Of a DNA stretch of 64,000 nt, positions 52,425 to 63,696 are shown in pieces. The notes beneath the pieces are model-generated. The model did no database searches, was not told the origin of the DNA, and worked only from the letters and a program-made list of their open reading frames with translations. Origin of the DNA: Flavobacterium sp. AG291 (GTDB lineage: Bacteria; Bacteroidota; Bacteroidia; Flavobacteriales; Flavobacteriaceae); the NCBI RefSeq assembly GCF_003350375.1, contig NZ_QQAR01000010.1:62001-126000 (forward strand), read 5' to 3'. The position numbers and the translations under genes are program-made. Numbering within the stretch: position 1 is the stretch's first letter; every line of letters begins with the position of its first letter.

Positions 52425-53192
52425 ATGTTTTTTGCCATTTTTCTGGTAGTTGCTGTAATTGTCGGCTTTTACTTTTATTATACATCTAAACCCAAAACGG
52501 TAAAAACGTTTTCTGCTGAGTGGGAAACCCTGTTGCAAGAGCATGTGCGTTTTTACCGTGACCTGCCTGAAGAAAAACAGCCTGAATTCCGCGAGCGTAT
52601 CCTTCAGTTTTTAGGTGAAACTTATATCGATGGGGTTGGTCTTGAAATTAACGATCTGGATAAGCTATTAATTGCTTCAAGTGCAGTAATACCTGTCTTT
52701 GGCTTTGCCGAATGGCACTATTTTAACCTTACAGGTGTTTTACTGTACCCGGATTATTTTGATGAAGATATGCAGTTTGCTAATTCTGATAAGGATCGGA
52801 ACATAGGAGGGCTGGTAGGCAGCGGAAGGTTTGAAAAGAAAATGATACTGAGCAGAAAGGCATTATATGCGGGTTTTGATAATACTAGCGATAAAAATAA
52901 CACAGGTATTCATGAATTTGTACATCTGATCGATAAAATGGATGGCGCTACCGATGGCATTCCTGAGTTACTTTTAGGGCATCAGTATGTAATTCCATGG
53001 GTAGATTTAATGCACAAAACCATGGAAGAAATTAACGATGATGAATCGGACATACGAAAATATGCAGGAACAAAACAGGCTGAATTCTTTGCTGTGGTAT
53101 CCGAATATTTTTTTGAGCGTCCCGACTTATTGCAGGCTAAACACCCTGAAATCTATACAATGCTGGAGTCTTGTTTTTATCCTAAGAGATAA
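52425..53192 (+). CDS. MtfA-like zinc peptidase (M90)
   Basis: A 255-residue protein with an N-terminal hydrophobic anchor (1-20) and a zinc-peptidase domain of the MtfA/M90 type. HEFVH (163-167) sits in TGIHEFVHLIDKMDGATDG, and the third zinc ligand is likely in AEFFAVVSEYFFERP, near Glu220. In E. coli MtfA regulates glucose uptake through the Mlc repressor, which is not expected here, so the substrate is unknown. It is a single gene; the 258 bases after it hold no recognisable gene, only a weak GCCTTT/AAAGGC hairpin at 53360-53375. Confidence 0.88.
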   Translation: MFFAIFLVVAVIVGFYFYYTSKPKTVKTFSAEWETLLQEHVRFYRDLPEEKQPEFRERILQFLGETYIDGVGLEINDLDKLLIASSAVIPVFGFAEWHYFNLTGVLLYPDYFDEDMQFANSDKDRNIGGLVGSGRFEKKMILSRKALYAGFDNTSDKNNTGIHEFVHLIDKMDGATDGIPELLLGHQYVIPWVDLMHKTMEEINDDESDIRKYAGTKQAEFFAVVSEYFFERPDLLQAKHPEIYTMLESCFYPKR

Positions 53193-53450
53193 AAATCATG
53201 ACTATGACAATGAGAATTTTATTAAAAAAAATCTTAAAATCAGCTCATTTGCCTGCTTCTGATGGTTATTATAGATGCTTGTCTTTTAAAAACAGGTTTC
53301 TTAAAGGTTAATATGTTTGTAATTAGGAGTTTAATTTTAATTTTTGTCTTTTAAAATTCGCCTTTTTGGAAAGGCTTATTATATATAGGTAGAATTATTC
53401 TGTCGAATTATTCGTATGTTTGATAGTTAACTAAATTAAACTATTAAACT

Positions 53451-56400
53451 ATGAATCAAAAATTATTAGACATTTCGCCCGGCTTTGGCTTTGGTGTCGG
53501 TCGTTTTTTGAATCTTAAAGGCACTATAGGACGACTTTGCCTGTTGTTGCTTTTAAGTTTCATTTCAACGGTTGGCTACGGGCAGTTGGCTACTCAAAAC
53601 TTTGATACCGGTATACCAGTCACATGGGCTCAGGCAAACAATGGTGTTGGGACAACAGCTTACACTACCTCTCCGGATGGTTATCTGGGAAGTGCCGGGG
53701 CGGCCTTTATTGACCCCTCATCTGAAAATATCGGAAACGGAAACACTGCAAGATATTTTCTAATCACGCCACAAATAAATGTGCCTACTAACAGTGAGCT
53801 TCGTTTTTTTACAAAGCAATCAAGTACTACTGATTATGGTAATGTTTATGAGGTTCGTGTTTCTACCGCACTCCCTACCGATATAACAAGTTATACTACT
53901 ACACTTGCATCATATACAGAAGCACAGCTAAGTAATGGTAATGTTTATGAAGAAAAGGTAATTCCTATTCCGCCCACCATTCAGGGACTTAATATTTATG
54001 TTGCATTTGTATTGGTTAATAACCAAAATGCGGCAACGCCTAATGCTGATACCTGGTTTATAGACAATGTTAACCTCCAAACGGCACAGGTTTGTAATCC
54101 TGTTGTGGCAACTACAATTACAGCTTCTGCAATTTCTATAACAGGAGCAACAATAAACTGGACACATCCAACGGCTACCCAGTTTCAGGTTATTGTTCAG
54201 GATGCATCTTTAGCTGCTCCGGGAGCTTCGGCAGTAGGTTCTGTTGTAACAGGTGCAGGCACTTCATTTTCCTATCCTGCTACGGGTTTGACAGGTGGTA
54301 CCGCTTATAAGGCTTATGTGAAAGCCATTTGTTCACAATCCAGCAGTGCCTGGATAACGACCTCGGGCACTACATTTACAACGGCACTATTGGGGTCGGC
54401 TTGTTCAAATCCTCTCATTATTCCTGCAAACGGAACAACATACACTTACACGAACAACCTAAGTAACTTCCAGAATGCATCTGTAACTTATGCGAATCAG
54501 GGCTCAAGTTGTCTTTCTCCATCACTAACGGCAAATTACCTTAATGGTGCTAAAGCTTTCTTTTCATACACGCCAACCCAGAATGGTGTAATCACTGTTA
54601 CAAACATGACTACTGCCAATAGTGGGCAAAACGGTTTTAACCATATAACCGGGGTGTTTGTTTATGAAGGATGTTCTAATGTAGGTGTACAATGTTTAGG
54701 AGGTAATAATACCTCTGCAGCGGCAACTCCTAAGTCTATTCCTAACCTTTATGTACAGGCGGGGCAAACCTATATTATAGTTGTTTCTTCATCGTTAGTT
54801 GCTAACGCAGGTATTATATTTACGCTGACGGTTAAGACAGAAGCTTGTGCTCCACCGGCAGTTTTTAAGTATAAAAACTTATTGCAAAATAGTGTTAGAT
54901 TTTCGTGGGATAATCCGGGGAATCTTTACAATACATGGGAGTACAGGGTTCAGACTTCGGGATCGGCAGCGCCAACAGCTTCTTCTACCGGAACCCAAAC
55001 TACTACTAACATAGATAACTTTATCAATACAGGTCTTGCTGCAGGTACAGCATATGATCTTTATGTTCGTACGGTATGCGGAGGTGTTCCGGGTAACTGG
55101 AGCACAGCCTATAAATTTACTACACAGTGTACTACTTTTAATACGCCATATTCTCAGGATTTTGCAACGGCTACGGCATCTGCTCCGGCACCTTGCTGGA
55201 CCGTTATTGATGCAAATAGTGATGCGGTTACCTGGTCGTATTTAACACAATCGGCAACGATACTAACAAGTACATTCCAGAATAATAACAATGATTATTT
55301 TGTAAGTCCACAGGTTGTAAGTGCAGCAAGCGCTCAAATGAGGGTGCGCTATAAATACAAAGCAACAGGCGGAACTATTAAATACTCTGTAAGATTATCC
55401 CAAACAGGTGTTGGGGTAGATGATTTTACGACTATCCTTTTACCTGAAACGGCAATATCTAATACTGCTAATCAGGAAATGGTTATTAATTTATCGCCAA
55501 CTATTACGGGACCTATAAATATTGCTTTTGTTGTAACACCGGGTGCTGGAAGTAATGCTACAAGGATAAATATAGACGATGTATTTATCGAGAATATGCC
55601 GGCATGTCCGGATCCAACAGCTATTACTGTAGTTGATGCTACAACAAATACAGCTCAGTTTTCGTGGACGCCGGGTAATACCGAAACACAGTGGGAAGTA
55701 ATTGTACAGGAAGAATATCTTGCTACACCGCTTGCGACACAAAGTGGTACTGTTGTAACTTCAAACCCTTACACGGCAACAGGTTTAGATCATTCAACTA
55801 AATACGAAGTGTTTGTAAGGGCTACTTGTGGTGCTTTTGGAACCAGCCAGTGGGTAGGGCCGGTAGCATTTACCACAGACTGTTCTGTAATGAGCCTTCC
55901 GTTTTTAGAAACGTTTAATGATACCGATTCGGAATCAGTTAAATTCTGTTGGACAATAAACAATGCTAATAATGATGCCAGACAATTTGCAATTGGTACT
56001 ACAAATGCTTCATTGTCTGTACCTCTTGCTCAGCAGCCTGCCGGATTTGATGATTGGTTAATTTCGCCACCTATCCAGATCAATGGTTATGGTAAGCTTA
56101 CTTTTGACTATTCTTCGGCTATGATTCTGACTACTGCAGCGCGTTTTGGCTGTCAGGTGCTTATCTCAACTACAGATAATAATCCATCGAGTTTTACGGA
56201 ACTGATACCTTTATTTGAAATTACAAATACAACGGCGCTCCAAAAAACTGTTTATTTCCCTGCAACAGGACCTGTGTATATTGCATTTAGGGTGCCGCCT
56301 ACATTTATAATTCCTCCGGTTGCAACGGTTCTTAATATTGATAACGTTAAGATAGAAGATGCACCTGCGTGTCCTTCGCCACTAAACTTAGCGATTACTA

Positions 56401-56867
56401 ATGTTACTGCTAATGGTGTAGATGTTGCATGGGGAGCAGGTAACCTTGAGACGCAATGGCAGGTATCTATTTTACCATTAGGCTCGGGTGATCCTAACCT
56501 TAATCCTACAGTAGTATCTACTAGCTCTTATCAGGCTACTAACCTTCTTCCGGGAACGGAATATCAGTTGTTTGTAAGGGCACTGTGTGATGATTCTAAC
56601 AGTCTTTGGGTAGGCCCAAAATACTTTACAACAACATGTACTCAGGTTTATACCGCTCCGTTTACTGAAACGTTTAATGATGGCTCTGTATCTGAGGCTT
56701 GCTGGAAAGTAATTAATGCAAATAATGATTCTGATAATGGAGTCTGGATAGTGGTATTGCTCCTTATGAAGGCAACCACGCAGCTGCCCTATTTACGGGA
56801 AACAATGGTGCTAATAACGACTGGCTTATTACGCCTAAAATCACTGTTCCGGCAAATTACCGCTTAA
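53451..56867 (+). CDS. Giant T9SS-secreted modular protein, 5' part (frame broken at 56736-56741)
   Basis: This 1138-residue frame is the first part of a very large secreted protein. A signal peptide lies at about 25-45 (LCLLLLLSFISTVGYGQ). Modules then alternate: choice-of-anchor-J/MAM-like domains (about 46-220, 565-715, 825-975 and one beginning at 1068, each ending near an 'IDNVxIE'-type strand) and fibronectin type III domains (about 225-310, 465-560, 722-820, 977-1065, each with the WTPGNTETQWEV-like strand or LxxGTxYxLFVRAxC). The last 43 residues from Gly1097 are out of frame and unlike the family. The same module continues in the next frame, so the true product would be about 2632 residues if intact. 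TATGTTTG at 53415-53422 may be the promoter -7 box. Confidence 0.85.
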   Translation: MNQKLLDISPGFGFGVGRFLNLKGTIGRLCLLLLLSFISTVGYGQLATQNFDTGIPVTWAQANNGVGTTAYTTSPDGYLGSAGAAFIDPSSENIGNGNTARYFLITPQINVPTNSELRFFTKQSSTTDYGNVYEVRVSTALPTDITSYTTTLASYTEAQLSNGNVYEEKVIPIPPTIQGLNIYVAFVLVNNQNAATPNADTWFIDNVNLQTAQVCNPVVATTITASAISITGATINWTHPTATQFQVIVQDASLAAPGASAVGSVVTGAGTSFSYPATGLTGGTAYKAYVKAICSQSSSAWITTSGTTFTTALLGSACSNPLIIPANGTTYTYTNNLSNFQNASVTYANQGSSCLSPSLTANYLNGAKAFFSYTPTQNGVITVTNMTTANSGQNGFNHITGVFVYEGCSNVGVQCLGGNNTSAAATPKSIPNLYVQAGQTYIIVVSSSLVANAGIIFTLTVKTEACAPPAVFKYKNLLQNSVRFSWDNPGNLYNTWEYRVQTSGSAAPTASSTGTQTTTNIDNFINTGLAAGTAYDLYVRTVCGGVPGNWSTAYKFTTQCTTFNTPYSQDFATATASAPAPCWTVIDANSDAVTWSYLTQSATILTSTFQNNNNDYFVSPQVVSAASAQMRVRYKYKATGGTIKYSVRLSQTGVGVDDFTTILLPETAISNTANQEMVINLSPTITGPINIAFVVTPGAGSNATRINIDDVFIENMPACPDPTAITVVDATTNTAQFSWTPGNTETQWEVIVQEEYLATPLATQSGTVVTSNPYTATGLDHSTKYEVFVRATCGAFGTSQWVGPVAFTTDCSVMSLPFLETFNDTDSESVKFCWTINNANNDARQFAIGTTNASLSVPLAQQPAGFDDWLISPPIQINGYGKLTFDYSSAMILTTAARFGCQVLISTTDNNPSSFTELIPLFEITNTTALQKTVYFPATGPVYIAFRVPPTFIIPPVATVLNIDNVKIEDAPACPSPLNLAITNVTANGVDVAWGAGNLETQWQVSILPLGSGDPNLNPTVVSTSSYQATNLLPGTEYQLFVRALCDDSNSLWVGPKYFTTTCTQVYTAPFTETFNDGSVSEACWKVINANNDSDNGVWIVVLLLMKATTQLPYLRETMVLITTGLLRLKSLFRQITA
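56736..56741 (+). other. Frameshift site: one base missing
   Basis: The upstream frame reads GAT-AAT-GGA here; the downstream frame, opening just after a TAA at 56735-56737, begins TGG-AGT-CTG at 56738. Restoring one T (AATTGG) gives Asn-Trp-Ser-Leu-Asp-Ser and joins the two frames in the middle of a conserved module. The sister modules carry a Trp at this place (VTWSYL in the first frame). Either a genuine mutation or a sequencing/assembly error. Confidence 0.85.
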
Positions 56868-56920
56868 GATATTATTACAGGGTTTATGAAGAAGGTTATA
56901 TTGAAGATCTTAATATTTTA

Positions 56921-59900
56921 GTGTCGACTACCGGTGATAACCCAGCTGATTTTACCACTATGATTTATAACTCGGATGCTGATCCGGTAATTATAAATAA
57001 TATAGTTTATAAAGAGAAAATAATCGATTTGCCTGTATCGGGTGATATTTATATCGCGTTCCGCGTACCGCCTCATGCTTCTACTGGAAGTTATAGAGGG
57101 CAAATGCTTATGATTGACAATGTAAATATAGAGGCTATTCCGGCATGTCCGGAAGCGTTTAACGTGGTGGTTAATCCTAACAATATTACCGATTCTCAAA
57201 TGGTAGTGCAGTGGGAAACTGCGGGGACACAATCAGCTTGGGAGGTGGCAGTTGTTCCTTATAATGTAGATGTAACGAGCGGAACTATTCCTTCTCAATA
57301 CATTCATACAGCAACTACAAATCCGTTTACGGTAAATGGACTTACAGCGAGCAGCAACTATAAAGTATATGTCCGCAATATTTGTTCTTCGACTTCACAA
57401 AGTATATGGTCCGGCCCGGTTGAGGCAATTACCAAATGTGATGCTGAGAGCGCATGTGAGTATACGCTTGTATTAACAAGTAATGGAACTGCTTCAACAG
57501 GTATAAGTGTTTTCCAAAATTCAATGAAGACCCACTATGTTGCATTTGCAGGGGGTAATACTCCGGTGTCTACACCAATATTCCTGTGTAATGGTGGGGA
57601 ATTTGAATTGTTCTTTGATACAATGGGGTTTGCTCCCGCACAGTATGCGCAATATCAGGTATCGCTGTTAAATTCAGACGGTATAACTGTTTGGGCAAGT
57701 CCAATGGGTGTTGGTCCACTAAAATCTGTTGTATATACGGGTATTGCTCAGTGCGGACCGATAAGCTGTCCTCAGCCTACGGCTTTAACGACTGCAGAGA
57801 ACGGCCAGTTTTCGTGGACGGCAGGCGGCACTGAAACACAATGGGAAGTAGCGGTTCAGCCGCTGGATAACCAGTCGTTACCTCAGTCGGGTACAATTGT
57901 AAATACACCGTCATATACTCCGGTTGCTGCTGATTTTCTTGATGCTAATGTGGCGACATACGAATATTTCGTTAGAGCTGTATGTGGTGCAGGTGAAACA
58001 AGTTACTGGTCCGGGCCGTATGATTTTGTAAGAAACAATGGTGCTAACAATGCTATGGCTTTACCAATTAACAACACTTTGGATTGCCAGAATAATGTTG
58101 CTAAAGTAAGTTTCAGGAATGCTACGCTTTCATCGGAAGCGCTGGCTTGTCCGGGGGTAAAACAAAGTGATGTCTGGTTTAGCTTTACGGCAGAATCTAA
58201 AGTGCATATAATAAAAGCAATAGGCTTTGAAGAATATATTTATGGTACTGAAAATGTTTTTGTAACATTATCAAACAACCTTGGTTTTGAGAAATATCCT
58301 GATTTTACAATGACTTTGTACAGGGTAAACCCTGATACTTCTCTTACAGAGATTAGCTGTGTAAACAACAATGCGCTTGTAACAAGTTATATGTCTGAGC
58401 TTGTAGTTGGGACATCTTATAAAGTACGTTTAACATTAAATGCACCTGTGGTAAATACAAGACTATTCAATGTTTGCCTTACTACGCCTCAGGATGTGTG
58501 TAATTTAAATGCGATTAACCACGATTTTGAAGAGCCTATGTTGCCACAGTATAGTGGTACGTGGGAATCTAACGTGTCGCATACGGTAATACCGGGATGG
58601 AGGTCTAATATTGCTACTAATGATAACATCTGGATATGGGAAGCATTAAATTCAGTAAATGTACCATCAGGTGCTTTTCTCCCATATTCTCAGAATCAGT
58701 GTATAGGGTTTAATTACGGTGACAATCCTCCGGCTTACAATCCTGCTGATATGGTTAATATTCAGGGTGTATTCAAGGATATTGACAGTTCAGAGATTAC
58801 TGAGTTCTTGTACAGTTTTGCCCATTTAGGAAGACTAAACAGTAATATGGATCTTTACGCAGGCCCACCATCAGGTCCGTTTACACTTGTAAAAGCTGTA
58901 AACTCGACCGGTAGCTGGAACTATGTAACGGGTACTTATGAAGTTCCTGCCGGACAAACCACTACAAGGTTTATTTTCAGGGCAAGAAACAATTCTGCAG
59001 GTAATACTATTGACCTTGCTAATTTTATTCCGAATAACAAGATCAATGCTACTTCGGAAAACAAAAACCTTGATTGTGCTAATGCTACCTATACAGCTTC
59101 GGCAGAAGGAGTAGGGACATGGATTCCTGCTCAGGATAACCCTGGTCCGGTTGTTATTTCAGATCCTTCATCAAGAAATATAACAATTAGTGGCTTCATG
59201 AATCCTGGTACGTATGCGTTTACATGGAAAACACGTTACTGCGAAGATGTACTTACACTTCAGTATACAGGTGTTGATGAAATTCCTGTTGTAACTACTC
59301 CGGTAGATTACTGTGTGGGGGCAGTTGCTGCTCAATTAACAGCGCCGGATCTTACGGGATATACAGCAGTATGGTATGATGTGCCGGTAGGAGGTACAGC
59401 ACTTGCGACAGCTCCAACACCTTCTACAGCTACAGATGGTACCACGTCTTATTATGTAGCCTATGTTAATGCACAGGGTTGTGAAGGTCAGAGAGCATTG
59501 GTAAATGTAGAAGTTAATCAGATAGAAACTCCTACAGTTGCCTTCAGCTACGACGCGGCAGAATACTGCGCTATAGGAGCTAACCCTGTAATCACACCAG
59601 ATCCGGCTATAACAGCAAACGGAACATTTACGGTAGTTCCTGCAACAGGCATTACGCTTGATGCGACTACAGGAGCCATTGACCTTGCAGGAGCTACTGC
59701 AGGAGTATATGATGTAACGTATACTGTTGCTGCAACAGGATGTAATCCTGAGGCATCACAAACGGTAACCATTACGGTAAATGCAGCAACCACTCCGGTT
59801 GCAGACTTTACCTATGCTAATAATGTTTGCCTAAACGCAACAGCAGCATTGCTTCCGGTTCCCGGCGCAGGATTTACCACAGGAGGAACCTATACGTCTG

Positions 59901-61348
59901 CAACAGTAACAGTAGACCCTCTGACAGGAGAGATCGATTTGGCTACTGCAACAGCAGGTACCCACGATATTACCTATACTATTATAGAAGATACTACCCT
60001 TGCAGGATGTATGAATGCAGGAAGCTATACCTTCCAGGTTGCTCTTGCAGAACCAACAGTTCCTGTAACCGGATTTACCTATGCGGCGGAATACTGTATT
60101 GCAGGAGCAAACCCAATACCAACAACAGAGGCTAACTTCTATGCAGGAGGAACATTCAGTGCCACGGGAGGACTTCCAATCGATCCACTAACAGGAGAGA
60201 TTGATCTTGCCACGGCACAGACAGGTTCTTATGATGTTACGTATACAGTTGCAGAAGCAGACTGCCTTGAGGCAGGCAGCACAACAGTAAGTGTGGTTGT
60301 CAATGCGCTTGCAGCGCCGGTAACAACATTTAGTTACCCGACACCAAGCTGTATCAATTCAGCTGCTACACTGGAACCAACACTGGATGCTCTGTTTACA
60401 ACAGGCGGATCGTTCAGTTCATCAACCCTGACGGTTGATGCTGCAACAGGAGCTATAGATCTTACAACGGCAACAGAGGGCACCCACGATATCGTGTACA
60501 CCATAACAGCTGATGCTACGCAGTGTATTGATGGCGGAACCTTTACGGCTACGATAGAGCTTGTAGCAGGAGTAACGCCGGTGACTACATTCAGTTATGA
60601 AGAGAGTTATTGCAATGGCAGTGCCAATGCGTTCCCTGATACAGCAACAGACTTTACTGCAGGAGGTACATTTACCTCTACTACAGGGTTGGTTATAAAT
60701 GCCACTACAGGAGAGATGAATATCACCGATAGTACACCGGGTACCTATACAATTGTTTACACTATCGATGCAGATGCTGACACATGTAATGCAGGAGGCT
60801 CACACAGCTTTACGCTTACCATCGTAGGAGGCCTTGAGGCAGAAGTGTCTCAGGAATGCAGGGACAATAACAGCTGGTTGTTTGTTACCGCTGTAAACGG
60901 CTCGTTTGATGCTGAAGCAGCAAGCTATGTATGGAAAGACGAATCGGGAGCTACGGTAGGCACCGACGCAGGACTTAACCTTACAGCCTATGCAGTTGCA
61001 AATGCTTCGGAAGAACTTCCGTTAACCTTTACGGTAACGATTACATCGGGCGACTGCTCATCAGAGATTGTTTATGAGGTATACAATATCATGTGTGATG
61101 TTCAGCGAGGTATCTCACCGAACGGAGATGGCATGAACGATAACCTTGACCTTACAGGTACAGGAGTTAAGAGTGTTGTGATCTTTAACCGTTATGGTAA
61201 AAAAGTATTTGAGCATGGGTTGGGTTATACCACACAGTGGCATGGCCAGGACAACAGCGGTAATGAGTTACCTGACGGTACATACTTCTACAGTATCGAG
61301 AATGCTGACGGAAGCAACAAAACCGGATGGATTTACATCAATAAATAA
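56921..61348 (+). CDS. Giant T9SS-secreted modular protein, 3' part with C-terminal sorting domain
   Basis: This 1475-residue frame (open back to 56738; 56921 is only an in-frame GTG) continues the protein broken at 56736-56741. It completes the interrupted anchor-J module, adds fibronectin type III units (around 65-150, 265-370 with WSGPY), then an anchor-like domain with GWRSNIATNDNIWIWEA. From about residue 860 five tandem Ig-like repeats of about 80-90 residues follow, each with a Cys near the start, GGTF/GGTY, TGEIDLATA-type and DVTYTV/DITYTI-type strands. The end is a T9SS type B (gliding motility-associated, CHU_C) domain: GISPNGDGMNDNLDL ... FNRYGKKVFE ... LPDGTYFYSIE ... GWIYINK. The whole is a probable surface adhesin. 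Confidence 0.88.
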   Translation: MSTTGDNPADFTTMIYNSDADPVIINNIVYKEKIIDLPVSGDIYIAFRVPPHASTGSYRGQMLMIDNVNIEAIPACPEAFNVVVNPNNITDSQMVVQWETAGTQSAWEVAVVPYNVDVTSGTIPSQYIHTATTNPFTVNGLTASSNYKVYVRNICSSTSQSIWSGPVEAITKCDAESACEYTLVLTSNGTASTGISVFQNSMKTHYVAFAGGNTPVSTPIFLCNGGEFELFFDTMGFAPAQYAQYQVSLLNSDGITVWASPMGVGPLKSVVYTGIAQCGPISCPQPTALTTAENGQFSWTAGGTETQWEVAVQPLDNQSLPQSGTIVNTPSYTPVAADFLDANVATYEYFVRAVCGAGETSYWSGPYDFVRNNGANNAMALPINNTLDCQNNVAKVSFRNATLSSEALACPGVKQSDVWFSFTAESKVHIIKAIGFEEYIYGTENVFVTLSNNLGFEKYPDFTMTLYRVNPDTSLTEISCVNNNALVTSYMSELVVGTSYKVRLTLNAPVVNTRLFNVCLTTPQDVCNLNAINHDFEEPMLPQYSGTWESNVSHTVIPGWRSNIATNDNIWIWEALNSVNVPSGAFLPYSQNQCIGFNYGDNPPAYNPADMVNIQGVFKDIDSSEITEFLYSFAHLGRLNSNMDLYAGPPSGPFTLVKAVNSTGSWNYVTGTYEVPAGQTTTRFIFRARNNSAGNTIDLANFIPNNKINATSENKNLDCANATYTASAEGVGTWIPAQDNPGPVVISDPSSRNITISGFMNPGTYAFTWKTRYCEDVLTLQYTGVDEIPVVTTPVDYCVGAVAAQLTAPDLTGYTAVWYDVPVGGTALATAPTPSTATDGTTSYYVAYVNAQGCEGQRALVNVEVNQIETPTVAFSYDAAEYCAIGANPVITPDPAITANGTFTVVPATGITLDATTGAIDLAGATAGVYDVTYTVAATGCNPEASQTVTITVNAATTPVADFTYANNVCLNATAALLPVPGAGFTTGGTYTSATVTVDPLTGEIDLATATAGTHDITYTIIEDTTLAGCMNAGSYTFQVALAEPTVPVTGFTYAAEYCIAGANPIPTTEANFYAGGTFSATGGLPIDPLTGEIDLATAQTGSYDVTYTVAEADCLEAGSTTVSVVVNALAAPVTTFSYPTPSCINSAATLEPTLDALFTTGGSFSSSTLTVDAATGAIDLTTATEGTHDIVYTITADATQCIDGGTFTATIELVAGVTPVTTFSYEESYCNGSANAFPDTATDFTAGGTFTSTTGLVINATTGEMNITDSTPGTYTIVYTIDADADTCNAGGSHSFTLTIVGGLEAEVSQECRDNNSWLFVTAVNGSFDAEAASYVWKDESGATVGTDAGLNLTAYAVANASEELPLTFTVTITSGDCSSEIVYEVYNIMCDVQRGISPNGDGMNDNLDLTGTGVKSVVIFNRYGKKVFEHGLGYTTQWHGQDNSGNELPDGTYFYSIENADGSNKTGWIYINK

Positions 61349-61406
61349 TAGGATTGATTTAGAAGAGATTTCCCCTTAAATATTCAGGAAATATATTCGA
61401 GAGATG

Positions 61407-61439
61407 AAGAGGGCTTGTCTGAAAAGACAGCCCTCTTTT
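61407..61439 (+). terminator. Terminator after the giant secreted protein gene
   Basis: AAGAGGGCTTGTCT (61407-61420) pairs with AGACAGCCCTCTT (61425-61437) with a one-base bulge, followed by T residues. Confidence 0.85.
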
Positions 61440-61554
61440 GTTTGTTATATATTAAGGTATGCTATTTGTGATAATACGGCAGTTCGTTTTAAGAGAAGCT
61501 TTCGCTTAGGTGTATGAATTCATCAATACGGTTAAGTGCTTAACGCACATTTAG

Positions 61555-61582
61555 AAGCGGATTTTTAAAAATCCGCTTTTTT
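61555..61582 (+). terminator. Second hairpin terminator upstream of atpD
   Basis: A 24-base perfect palindrome, AAGCGGATTTTT followed by its complement, with a run of six T residues overlapping the end. It lies in the 350-base gap before atpD and may insulate the ATP synthase genes from read-through. The rest of the gap (61440-61554) shows nothing recognisable. Confidence 0.75.
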
Positions 61583-61606
61583 ATTGAAAAAAATGCATTT
61601 TTAGGG

Positions 61607-61638
61607 TTGCATAATTCAAGTAGAAAAAACTATCTTTG
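61607..61638 (+). promoter_or_regulatory. Bacteroidetes-type promoter of atpD-atpC
   Basis: TTG (61607-61609) and TATCTTTG (61631-61638) are separated by 21 bases, an excellent fit to the flavobacterial consensus. The start codon lies 60 bases downstream. Confidence 0.8.
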
Positions 61639-61695
61639 CACTCGAAAAATTAGGTTTTTTCGTAAAACGTAAATAGCTGTTTAATAAATACATAA

Positions 61696-63210
<1,515 letters not shown>

Positions 63211-63215
63211 ACTAG

Positions 63216-63290
63216 TTCAGTGTTCCGGGTTCAGTGTTCTGGGTTGGCCTAACGTCACCTATAACTCGAAACCCGCAACCCGCAACTCAA
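63216..63290. repeat. Short tandem and inverted repeats between atpD and atpC
   Basis: Two 14-base direct repeats, TTCAGTGTTCCGGG and TTCAGTGTTCTGGG (63216-63243), are followed by ACCCGCA twice (63271-63284), whose CGGG/CCCG cores can pair with them. They fill the 90-base gap inside the operon. No reading frame is seen. Confidence 0.75.
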
Positions 63291-63300
63291 AACTAAAACT

Positions 63301-63588
63301 ATGTTATCATTAGAAATAGTATCTCCGGAAGGACATTTATTTAAAGGAAACGTTACTTCGGTAACTGTTCCGGGTGTAGATGGTGAATTCCAGATGTTAA
63401 ACCACCACGCTAATATCGTTTCGATACTGGCTGAAGGTAACATCAAGATCGCAGTTGCTGACTTTAAAACTACTACTGATTTTTCAGAGAAGTTCATCAA
63501 GTCAGAAAAAGACCAGAAATTCCTTTTGCCAATAACTTCAGGAACACTGGAACTTAAAGACAACAAAATTATTATCCTGGTAGGTTAA
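63301..63588 (+). CDS. atpC: F0F1 ATP synthase subunit epsilon
   Basis: A 95-residue epsilon subunit: LSLEIVSPEGHLFKGNVTSVTVPGVDGEF at the start (broken here by conserved Gly), LNHHANIVSILAEG, and a terminal strand ELKDNKIIILVG. Only the N-terminal beta-sandwich domain is present; the C-terminal two-helix inhibitory arm of the E. coli subunit (about 139 residues) is missing, as is common in Bacteroidetes. It links the central stalk to the c-ring. It is 90 bases after atpD, with repeats between them, and has a strong terminator. Confidence 0.95.
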   Translation: MLSLEIVSPEGHLFKGNVTSVTVPGVDGEFQMLNHHANIVSILAEGNIKIAVADFKTTTDFSEKFIKSEKDQKFLLPITSGTLELKDNKIIILVG

Positions 63589-63610
63589 TCCTCCATGAAA
63601 TATAAATTAG

Positions 63611-63639
63611 AAGCCCTATACTTTGTATAGGGCTTTTTT
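63611..63639 (+). terminator. Terminator after atpC
   Basis: AAGCCCTATAC (63611-63621) and GTATAGGGCTT (63625-63635) form a perfect 11-base stem with a three-base loop and a T-run. Confidence 0.9.
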
Positions 63640-63696
63640 GTTATAGCAGGTAAAAATACCTAATGGTATGATGAGTTTATTTTGTAGGTTTGAGCC

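Noticed and set aside
53360..53375. GCCTTT/AAAGGC hairpin as terminator of the MtfA-like gene
   Set aside because: The stem is short, has no T-run and lies 168 bases after the stop.
59520..60830. Regular DNA repeats resembling a CRISPR array
   Set aside because: The repeats are about 250 bases long, fully coding and translate to Ig-like domains, with no spacers.
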